A DNA stretch of 7,893 bases from Marinilabiliaceae bacterium. GTDB taxonomy: Bacteria > Bacteroidota > Bacteroidia > Bacteroidales > Marinilabiliaceae. This document shows positions 1 through 5,216 of the stretch, piece after piece; position 1 is the first letter of the stretch; each line of letters begins with the position of its first letter. The stretch is from the NCBI GenBank assembly GCA_027010905.1, contig JALVBA010000215.1, forward strand, positions 1-7,893, read 5' to 3'. The position numbers and the translations under genes are program-made. The notes under the pieces are model-generated. The model did no database searches. It saw nothing but the letters and a program-made list of their open reading frames with translations, and had not been told where the DNA came from.

Positions 1-105
1 GAAATAGATAGTTAATCGTCACGAAAATTTATTAATTTAATAGCAATATTTACATCCCCGCCCTTTTTCAAACATCCTATATCCGTATAAAAAACTGTTT
101 GGTCG

Positions 106-113
106 TACATTTG
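106..113 (+). promoter_or_regulatory. Candidate Bacteroidota -7 promoter element for the small unit
   Basis: The octamer TACATTTG matches the Bacteroidota -7 consensus TAnnTTTG exactly. It lies about 39 bases before the ATG at 145, which would give a leader of roughly 25 bases carrying the AGGAG site. I see no good -33 TTTG at the expected 17-23 base spacing; the TTTG at 98-101 is too close. Only half of the promoter signature is therefore present. The position just before a small ORF with its own stem-loop is the main support. Confidence 0.4.
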
Positions 114-144
114 TGATTATAAATAGACACAGGAGATACTTTTT

Positions 145-231
145 ATGAAAAAGGCCGGGGAAACCTTCGTTCGTCACCGCCGAGGCGGGGTCAACGAAGC
201 ATTGGCGTGTGGGCGACATATGAACCGGTAG
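145..231 (+). CDS. Putative 28-residue small protein of unknown function
   Basis: I do not recognise this peptide. A 28-codon ORF runs from ATG 145 to TAG 229-231. It begins MKKAGETF, has a basic RHRR stretch at residues 10-13, one Cys near residue 22, and ends HMNR. A strong AGGAG (131-135) sits 9 bases before the ATG, which is notable because the other genes here have no such site. A -7 promoter-like octamer lies upstream and a perfect stem-loop begins at the stop codon, so this resembles a complete miniature gene. The peptide has no membrane segment or signal sequence. The coding stretch is clearly more GC-rich than its flanks and can fold (CTTCGTT 165-171 with AACGAAG 193-199), so the unit could instead be a structured small RNA whose ORF is accidental. 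A 60-codon ORF on the opposite strand looks like a shadow. Confidence 0.35.
   Translation: MKKAGETFVRHRRGGVNEALACGRHMNR
165..199 (+). other. Imperfect hairpin inside the small unit
   Basis: CTTCGTT (165-171) is the exact reverse complement of AACGAAG (193-199). Between them CCGC (177-180) can pair with GCGG (185-188) around a CGAG tetraloop, giving a two-part stem. The hairpin lies wholly within the 28-codon ORF. It supports the possibility that the transcript functions as RNA or that translation is modulated by structure. No known RNA family is recognised. Confidence 0.4.
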
Positions 232-265
232 TTAAGGCCTCACTCGCAGTGAGGCCTTAACTTTT
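230..265 (+). terminator. Perfect stem-loop terminator after the small ORF
   Basis: The arm AGTTAAGGCCTCACT (230-244) and the arm AGTGAGGCCTTAACT (248-262) are perfect reverse complements: 15 pairs around a 3-base CGC loop. TTT follows at 263-265, extending the T run that starts at 262. This is a strong intrinsic terminator shape with a short U tract. It begins inside the stop codon of the 28-codon ORF, as expected for the end of a very short transcript. Its near symmetry means it could also stop minus-strand transcription coming from the dipeptidase gene. Confidence 0.7.
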
Positions 266-292
266 GGTAACCGAGGGTATTTGTCAATCTTT

Positions 293-449
293 AACGTTCG
301 AATATCCTACGGACGATCGAAGTTTCAGACTATGCTGTTGTATCCCACATGCCCGACGGGGGTCAAATGTGAATAGCCACGGGTGCAACCCGTGTAAAAA
401 ACGAAAAACCAGCAATACGTAGGCTGAGCGAAGCCGAAGCCTACTTTTT
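293..449. repeat. Structured intergenic element, probable dispersed repeat
   Basis: Three potential hairpins follow one another. AAC-G-TTCGA (293-301) pairs with TCGAAGTT (317-324) with one bulged G. CACGGGT (378-384) pairs with ACCCGTG (388-394) around GCA. GTAGGCT (419-425) pairs with AGCCTAC (438-444), followed by TTTTT. The middle part (about 335-394, with CCCGACGGGGGTCAAATG and then the CACGGGT hairpin) resembles short palindromic intergenic repeats I associate with Bacteroidales genomes. That resemblance is from memory and not verified. A second copy is not visible in this window, so the repeat call rests on architecture. No ORF with credible start signals is seen inside it. Confidence 0.4.
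419..449 (-). terminator. Hairpin spanning the dipeptidase stop codon
   Basis: GTAGGCT (419-425) and AGCCTAC (438-444) form a 7-bp stem with a 12-base loop. The minus-strand TAG stop of the dipeptidase (443-441) lies inside one arm. Read on the minus strand, the hairpin is followed by GTATTGCTGG and then the broken T-rich stretch 408-396 (TTTTTCGTTTTTT), so termination is plausible but not classical. Read on the plus strand, it is followed at once by TTTTT (445-449), a better intrinsic terminator shape, although no gene is known to read into it from the left except the small structured units. Confidence 0.45.
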
Positions 450-2096
450 CGGCAGCTCCTTCATCTTTAACTTATCGCCTGTTTCGTTCACAATTTTTTT
501 GTAGAACTCTTTTGAATATCCATTGTGCTCAGCGTGTGCGGGATATCCATGTGAATTTCTTTTGAATACACCATTCTCTTCGAAATGCAGATTTCCATCA
601 AGATATTTAACAAGAAGAAAGTTTCCCAAATCTCTCCATCGGTTAACCGTCATCTCTGCCTGACTTACCGAAAAATCTGTCAAGAAACTACGTGCCAGCT
701 CCGGGTCTTTTGCGTAGAGAACTTTAGCAGCATCATCAATAGCAGGAATAAAATCGAAAAATTTATTTTCCAACTCCGACTGCACTTTCTTAACATCCAC
801 AATCATATCACTGTAACGACTGTATACACGGTTCGACACAGTGTTAAAAACCCAGAATGCCGATGATGGTGAGAAGGTAAGCATATCGCCATTACCCACC
901 TCAATAGAGTGAGGTACTTTGGTTATTCCGCAATACATAGGCATGTAAACAGAGGATGCGGCATCATCAATCCCAAACCAAAGAATACCGCCTATTGGGT
1001 CAGGAAGCCAGTCGCGCATCTGTGCTACAAAAGAGAAGCCAGTCTGTTGTGTTGCAATGGCACGCTCATTAATATACTCCACACCGTCAACCTCCCATGT
1101 CAGTGGTCTCCACCGGTAGGGTAACTTAAAGGGACCTGCTCCGACATCAACACTCATATCCATCGGCGTTCCTTCAAAATGGTCACGCATCATTGCCATA
1201 ATATCTTGCTTTGTAAGTTTATGATCCGGCTTGATAAATAGAGGCATCCGTTCAGACGACTCTCCCATTGCATACTTGATGTATTTGTCCATTGAGCTGT
1301 TTGCATGGCGGAATGCACTCCACACGCGAGCTTCACAAAAACGTACTGCACCAAAATCTAACGGTGCATAGGTGTCGGAGAAACTAAAGTCTTTATTTTT
1401 TCCTTTAAAATAACCCTTCTCACGGGCAAATGCTATAACATCCTTTGAGTAGAGACAATTCTCTTTGTCATGTAGGGGAAATGTTGTTATACGTGCCTGA
1501 TTAGCATGGGCTGATATGTATCCGTCAGGAATCTTAACCGCAACCCAAACAGCTCCCTTGTTACCCACACCCTTTCCAATCAAATCCATTATCCAAACCT
1601 CATTGGGGTCAGCAATTGAGAATGTCTCACCCGAGCTGTAGTAGCCATACTTCTCCACAAGGCCTGCCATAATCTCTATCGCCTCACGTGCTGTTTTGGC
1701 TCTCTGAAGTGTAATATATATCAGACTGCCGTAATCTATCAATCCGGTTGTATCTCTAAGCTCAGATCGGCCTCCGTAGGTGGTTTCACCAATACTCAAC
1801 TGATGCTCGTTCATATTACCTATTACCGAATATGTCTGCTCAACCTGCTCAATTTCGCCTAGATACTTTCCTGTGTCCCACTCAACAACCTTTAGCATAC
1901 TGCCGCCAGGATACTGCATTGCAGGCCAGTGGTAGAGCTCGCCATACAAAACATGTGAGTCGGCTGCATAAGATATCATTGATGAGCCATCAACGGTGGC
2001 TCCTTTTGTTATTAAAATATTTGTACAAGCTAATGATTTTGTACCGGAAGATAGTATTAACAGGGCAACTATCAGGAGTGAAAATAGACGAGTCAT
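441..2096 (-). CDS. Secreted C69-family dipeptidase (Ntn hydrolase)
   Basis: This is a 551-residue peptidase of family C69 (formerly U34), which releases amino acids from short peptides. Residues 1-23 form a signal peptide: a hydrophobic core near 4-16, then a SLA cleavage site. Cys24 follows directly in ACTNILITKGATVDGSS. In C69 enzymes this exposed Cys is the N-terminal nucleophile, and the DGSS that follows is family-typical. Other family-like segments are NEHQLSIGETT (96-106), ADPNEVWIMD (162-171) and DGYISAHANQARI (191-203). It probably acts in the periplasm or outside the cell, supplying amino acids to a fermentative organism. The start is the ATG that opens the signal peptide; there is no Shine-Dalgarno sequence, and a -7-like site lies about 33 bases upstream. 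The gene is monocistronic and divergent from the decarboxylase operon. The substrate cannot be told from the sequence. Confidence 0.9.
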   Translation of the reverse strand: MTRLFSLLIVALLILSSGTKSLACTNILITKGATVDGSSMISYAADSHVLYGELYHWPAMQYPGGSMLKVVEWDTGKYLGEIEQVEQTYSVIGNMNEHQLSIGETTYGGRSELRDTTGLIDYGSLIYITLQRAKTAREAIEIMAGLVEKYGYYSSGETFSIADPNEVWIMDLIGKGVGNKGAVWVAVKIPDGYISAHANQARITTFPLHDKENCLYSKDVIAFAREKGYFKGKNKDFSFSDTYAPLDFGAVRFCEARVWSAFRHANSSMDKYIKYAMGESSERMPLFIKPDHKLTKQDIMAMMRDHFEGTPMDMSVDVGAGPFKLPYRWRPLTWEVDGVEYINERAIATQQTGFSFVAQMRDWLPDPIGGILWFGIDDAASSVYMPMYCGITKVPHSIEVGNGDMLTFSPSSAFWVFNTVSNRVYSRYSDMIVDVKKVQSELENKFFDFIPAIDDAAKVLYAKDPELARSFLTDFSVSQAEMTVNRWRDLGNFLLVKYLDGNLHFEENGVFKRNSHGYPAHAEHNGYSKEFYKKIVNETGDKLKMKELPKK

Positions 2097-2128
2097 TCTA
2101 AATAATTTGATTTAATTTATAATGAGAG

Positions 2129-2136
2129 CAAATATA
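2129..2136 (-). promoter_or_regulatory. Candidate -7 promoter element for the dipeptidase gene
   Basis: On the minus strand this octamer reads TATATTTG, an exact match to TAnnTTTG. It lies about 33 bases before the dipeptidase ATG, so the leader would be some 25 bases. No convincing TTG lies 17-23 bases further upstream (the nearest candidates give spacings of about 13 and 30). In such A/T-rich DNA a chance match is quite possible. Confidence 0.35.
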
Positions 2137-2208
2137 TAAAATTCAATCACAACCTAAATACATTATCAACTTTTAACATTACATAGTTCATTAAGCACCC
2201 ATTTTCAG

Positions 2209-2236
2209 ATACTTTAACAATAGAGCCGAAAAGTAT
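2209..2236. other. Inverted repeat in the divergent promoter region
   Basis: ATACTTT (2209-2215) is the reverse complement of AAAGTAT (2230-2236), separated by 14 bases. The same ATACTTT occurs again at 2292-2298, overlapping the -7 site of the operon promoter. This could be an operator for a dimeric regulator shared by the divergent genes, or a chance repetition in A/T-rich DNA. The rest of the gap 2097-2330 shows no riboswitch-like structure and no credible gene. Confidence 0.2.
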
Positions 2237-2270
2237 GTTGTAAAACAATATTTTTTCCTCTCATTTAATG

Positions 2271-2300
2271 TTGAAAATATTCTCCAATATGATACTTTTG
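2271..2300 (+). promoter_or_regulatory. Candidate promoter of the methylmalonyl-CoA decarboxylase operon
   Basis: TTG (2271-2273) and TACTTTTG (2293-2300) fit the Bacteroidota -33/-7 promoter pattern (TTTG or TTG, then TAnnTTTG) with a 19-base spacer. Transcription would begin near 2307 and leave a leader of about 24 bases before the epimerase ATG at 2331. This placement also argues against the upstream in-frame ATG at 2268, which would lie ahead of the promoter. Confidence 0.55.
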
Positions 2301-2330
2301 GCAAAAAATAGAAAACATAAATTTTATCAG

Positions 2331-2738
2331 ATGAAGATATCACATATTGAGCACATCGGAATAGCCGTTGCAAATCTGGACGAGGCCATACCTTTTTACG
2401 AAAATGTACTGGGACTTAAATGTTATGCTGTAGAAGAGGTAGAAGACCAAAAAGTTAAAACAGCATTTTTTAAGGTTGGCCAGACAAAAATTGAGCTTTT
2501 ACAATCAACAGACCCTGAAGGTCCCGTTGGTAAATTTATTGAGAAGAAGGGGCAGGGAGTTCATCATATTGCATTTGCCGTTGATGGTCTGGCCGAAACA
2601 CTTCCCGGTCTCGAAGAGAAAGGGATAAGGCTAATTGATAAAACTCCCCGCAAAGGTGCTGAGGGTTTAAATATCGGCTTTCTCCATCCTAAATCAACTT
2701 TCGGAGTATTAACTGAGTTATGTGAAGAACCTAAATAG
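2331..2738 (+). CDS. mce: Methylmalonyl-CoA epimerase
   Basis: This 135-residue enzyme of the vicinal oxygen chelate superfamily interconverts (R)- and (S)-methylmalonyl-CoA in the cytoplasm. Two beta-alpha-beta-beta-beta modules are visible, starting at HIEHIGIAV (5-13) and HHIAFAV (78-84). By analogy with characterised epimerases, the metal ligands and catalytic acid should be His8, Glu55, His79 and Glu129; the last lies in the C-terminal strand GVLTELCE. The reading frame is open back to an ATG at 2268, but family alignment and the promoter at 2271-2300 point to the ATG at 2331, which gives the usual length for the family. It is the first gene of the operon, with its stop 6 bases before mmdA. 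It supplies the decarboxylase with the (S) isomer from the (R) isomer made by the B12-dependent mutase, which is not in this window. Confidence 0.93.
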   Translation: MKISHIEHIGIAVANLDEAIPFYENVLGLKCYAVEEVEDQKVKTAFFKVGQTKIELLQSTDPEGPVGKFIEKKGQGVHHIAFAVDGLAETLPGLEEKGIRLIDKTPRKGAEGLNIGFLHPKSTFGVLTELCEEPK

Positions 2739-2744
2739 TAGAGT

Positions 2745-4304
2745 ATGTCAACCAGGGATAAACTAAAAGACCTTATAGACCGACGCAGTGTGGCGCGTTT
2801 GGGAGGAGGAGAGAAACGCATTGAGAAACAACACTCACAAGGCAAAATGACCGCTCGTGAGCGCATAGAGGTTCTATTGGATGAGGGCTCATTTGAGGAG
2901 CTGGATATGTTTGTTATGCACCGCTGCGTTAATTTTAAAATGGAGCAGTCGAAGATTCCGGGCGACGGAGTAGTAACAGGCCACGGTACCATTGATGGGC
3001 GGGTAGTTTACGTCTATGCACAGGATTTCACTGTTTTTGGAGGTTCACTTTCAGAGACAATGGCTGATAAGATTTGTAAGGTAATGGATATGGCCATGAA
3101 AGTGGGTGCACCAATCATAGGTATCAACGATTCGGGTGGAGCAAGAATACAGGAGGGCGTTACCTCACTTGGTGGTTATGCTGAAATTTTTGAGCGTAAT
3201 ATTCTTGCTTCAGGCGTTGTTCCACAAATATCTGCCATATTCGGGCCTTGTGCCGGTGGTGCTGTCTATTCGCCTGCTCTCACCGATTTCATTCTCATGA
3301 CCGAAGATTCCTCCTACATGTTTGTTACCGGCCCCAAGGTTGTAAAAACCGTTACCGGAGAAGATATTTCAGTAGCTGATTTGGGTGGAGCTGATGTTCA
3401 TGCCTCTAAATCGGGAGTAGCACATTTTAAAGTTGAGGACGAGGATGAGGGTCTACTTCTTATCCGTAAGCTTGTCTCATATCTTCCCCAGAACAATATG
3501 GAAGAAGCTCCCCTTATGGAGACAAATGACTCAATCGACAGAATAGCTGACGAGTTGAATGATATCGTTCCTGATAATCCAAATCTACCCTACAATATTA
3601 AAGATGTAATTTTTACAATTGCAGATGAGGGAGAGTTTTTGGAAGTTCACCGTAACTACGCAAAAAATATTGTTGTAGGCTATTGCCGTCTTGGAGGTAT
3701 GTCAGTTGGTATTGTGGCCAATCAGCCCAACTATCTGGCCGGAGTTCTCGATTGTGACGCTTCGCGCAAAGCAGCCCGTTTTGTGCAGATGTGCGACGCT
3801 TTTAACATTCCTATTCTTACTCTGGTTGATGTACCGGGATTCCTTCCGGGCTCGGGTCAGGAGTATGCCGGAATTATTATCCACGGTGCCAAACTGATGT
3901 TTGCATACGGAGAAGCCACAGTGCCAAAAGTTACTGTTACGCTGCGTAAATCGTATGGAGGAGCGCACGATGTGATGTCGTGTAAACAGTTGAGGGGTGA
4001 TTTCAACTATGCGTGGCCATCGGCAGAGATTGCTGTCATGGGTGCTAAGGGAGCTATTGAGGTTCTGGAAAGCAAAAACATCGCAAAGATTAGTAATGAG
4101 GAGAAGAAGGCAGAGTATATTTCAAAGAGAGTAACTGACTACGAAGAGGCTTTTGCCAATCCATATCAGGCGGCTTCGTATGGATACATTGATGATGTTA
4201 TTGAGCCGCGTAACACACGGTTCAGGGTTATCAGAGCATTCCAAACTCTGCAAACCAAGAAACTTTCAAATCCTCCAAAGAAACACTCAAATATACCTTT
4301 ATAA
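2745..4304 (+). CDS. mmdA: Methylmalonyl-CoA decarboxylase alpha (carboxyltransferase) subunit
   Basis: This 519-residue acyl-CoA carboxyltransferase transfers the carboxyl group of (S)-methylmalonyl-CoA to the biotin of the carrier subunit, releasing propionyl-CoA. Two crotonase-like halves are visible. The N half carries DSGGARIQEG (129-138) and GPCAGGAVY (167-175), whose GG is the expected oxyanion hole. The C half carries DVPGF (362-366) and YGGAHDVM (404-411). Length and motifs are those of the propionyl-CoA carboxylase beta / MmdA family, which sequence alone does not separate well. The neighbours decide: OadG-like, biotin carrier and OadB-like genes follow, and no biotin carboxylase gene is present, so a Na+-pumping decarboxylase is favoured over a carboxylase. 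It is cytoplasmic and docks on the membrane subunits. It starts 6 bases after mce and ends 1 base before the next ATG, so the three genes are tightly coupled. Confidence 0.92.
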   Translation: MSTRDKLKDLIDRRSVARLGGGEKRIEKQHSQGKMTARERIEVLLDEGSFEELDMFVMHRCVNFKMEQSKIPGDGVVTGHGTIDGRVVYVYAQDFTVFGGSLSETMADKICKVMDMAMKVGAPIIGINDSGGARIQEGVTSLGGYAEIFERNILASGVVPQISAIFGPCAGGAVYSPALTDFILMTEDSSYMFVTGPKVVKTVTGEDISVADLGGADVHASKSGVAHFKVEDEDEGLLLIRKLVSYLPQNNMEEAPLMETNDSIDRIADELNDIVPDNPNLPYNIKDVIFTIADEGEFLEVHRNYAKNIVVGYCRLGGMSVGIVANQPNYLAGVLDCDASRKAARFVQMCDAFNIPILTLVDVPGFLPGSGQEYAGIIIHGAKLMFAYGEATVPKVTVTLRKSYGGAHDVMSCKQLRGDFNYAWPSAEIAVMGAKGAIEVLESKNIAKISNEEKKAEYISKRVTDYEEAFANPYQAASYGYIDDVIEPRNTRFRVIRAFQTLQTKKLSNPPKKHSNIPL

Positions 4305-4305
4305 T

Positions 4306-4662
4306 ATGAATCTATTAGCAATAAGTAGTGAAACATGGACCATCACAATTCTGGGATGGCTGATTGTTTTTGCAGCTCTTTTATTTTTAGTTGGGATATT
4401 TCTGCTTATTCCCAAAATTATAAAATTGGCAACAAAACGAGCTCTGCATAAAAAAACAAGACACGTAGGCAGTGTACCGGCGGAAGATGAGATGATGCTT
4501 ACAGGTGAGATGAACGCCGCAATATCGATGGCGCTCTATCTCTATTTTGATGAGATTCATGATGACGAAAGCAACATTATTACCATTAAAGAGGTAAAGC
4601 GTCGATATTCGCCATGGAGCTCTAAGCTTTACGGAATGAATAATATGAACTTCCCGAGGTAA
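4306..4662 (+). CDS. mmdD: OadG-like small membrane subunit of the decarboxylase
   Basis: This 118-residue protein has one strongly hydrophobic segment at about residues 12-36, followed by a basic stretch (KLATKRALHKK) and a hydrophilic cytoplasmic tail. The tail has an acidic, helical middle part (AEDEMMLTGEMNAAISMALYLYFDEIHDDE) and ends in SPWSSKLYG near the C-terminus. This is the layout of OadG-type subunits, which hold the alpha and carrier subunits against the membrane beta subunit. The reading frame stays open upstream into mmdA, but the ATG at 4306, one base after the mmdA stop, is the natural start and places the membrane helix at the N-terminus. Sequence in this family is poorly conserved, so the call leans on topology and position. 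It is called gamma in oxaloacetate decarboxylases and delta (MmdD) in Veillonella. Confidence 0.82.
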   Translation: MNLLAISSETWTITILGWLIVFAALLFLVGIFLLIPKIIKLATKRALHKKTRHVGSVPAEDEMMLTGEMNAAISMALYLYFDEIHDDESNIITIKEVKRRYSPWSSKLYGMNNMNFPR

Positions 4663-4759
4663 TTCTATGGTTACAGGGTTAAAGGGTTGAAATAATAACA
4701 TGTTGTACCCATACCCGATGCAGGCAGGTCTGTATTAGTTTATTAATATATTATATACG
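4663..4759 (+). other. 97-base gap inside the operon with repeated GGGTT and ACCC motifs
   Basis: This is the longest gap in an otherwise compact operon. It contains the near-tandem AGGGTTAAAGGGTTG (4675-4689) and, 19 bases on, ACCCATACCC (4708-4717). GGGT can pair with ACCC twice, giving a possible interrupted hairpin. An A/T-only stretch then leads to the ATG at 4760. I find neither a Bacteroidota -7 match nor a T tract typical of a terminator. The gap may be a small repeat relic or an RNA structure that sets processing or relative expression. Confidence 0.3.
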
Positions 4760-5179
4760 ATGAAAAAATTTGATTTTACAATACGAGGAAATAAGTACAA
4801 GGTTCAGATAAAAGATATTGAGGATAACATTGCAACTTTGGATGTAAATGGTACTTCGTTTGAAGTGGAGATTCATAAAGAGGTAAAAAAGGTAAAAACA
4901 CCTAAGCTCGTGCGTAAGGAGGTTAAGCTTAAGCCGGGTGAAGGATTGATTAAGAAGTCGGATAAGGGTAATGTTGTGAAATCGCCTCTACCGGGAAATA
5001 TCTTTAAAATTAATGTATCTGTTGGCGATAGCGTAAAGAAGGGTGATGTACTTCTGGTTATGGAAGCTATGAAGATGGAGAATAATATTCTGGCTGAAAA
5101 AGACGGTACCATCAAAGAGATTAAGGTTAATGTTACCGATGCCGTTTTGCAAAATGATGTTCTACTGGTGCTTGAATAG
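4760..5179 (+). CDS. mmdC: Biotin carrier subunit of methylmalonyl-CoA decarboxylase
   Basis: This 139-residue protein carries the biotin that moves CO2 from the alpha subunit to the membrane beta subunit. The C-terminal biotinyl domain (about 70-139) contains the diagnostic EAMKMEN; Lys105 is the biotinylated residue, 34 residues from the C-terminus as usual. PLPGNIFKINVSVGDSVKKGD before it is the first half of the flattened beta-barrel. The N-terminal 40-45 residues form a small beta-rich domain (FTIRGNKYKVQI, ATLDVNGTSFEVEI) common in such carriers. The linker (about 46-75) is rich in Lys and Val rather than the Pro/Ala-rich linker often found in biotin carriers. It lies 97 bases after mmdD and 37 bases before mmdB. 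A biotin protein ligase must be encoded elsewhere. Confidence 0.92.
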   Translation: MKKFDFTIRGNKYKVQIKDIEDNIATLDVNGTSFEVEIHKEVKKVKTPKLVRKEVKLKPGEGLIKKSDKGNVVKSPLPGNIFKINVSVGDSVKKGDVLLVMEAMKMENNILAEKDGTIKEIKVNVTDAVLQNDVLLVLE

Positions 5180-5216
5180 CTAATATCCTTTAGCAATAAC
5201 AATTACAAAAAATATA

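Noticed and set aside
37..219. 60-codon minus-strand ORF at the left end
   Set aside because: It overlaps the better supported plus-strand 28-codon unit, has no visible start signals, and its Cys-rich, irregular composition looks like a shadow of GC-rich structured DNA.
2025..2096. SLAC at the end of the dipeptidase signal peptide read as a lipobox
   Set aside because: The -3 position is Ser rather than Leu, Val or Ile, and the Cys starts the family C69 catalytic N-terminus, so it should be the free nucleophile.
2097..2330. Cobalamin riboswitch ahead of the epimerase operon
   Set aside because: It would make sense because the mutase step needs B12, but the leader after the predicted promoter is only about 24 bases and no B12-box-like or extended folded element is seen.
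2564..2992. 142-codon minus-strand ORF across the mce-mmdA junction
   Set aside because: It is antisense to two well conserved genes, Ser/Arg/Pro-rich and without motifs: a typical shadow ORF.
4387..4701. 104-codon minus-strand ORF opposite the OadG-like gene
   Set aside because: The plus-strand frame has the expected topology, start and operon position; the antisense frame has no start signals or recognisable domain.
2745..5179. Propionyl-CoA carboxylase instead of a decarboxylase
   Set aside because: The alpha subunit sequence allows it, but no biotin carboxylase gene is present and the Na+-translocating beta and OadG-like subunits are in the same operon.
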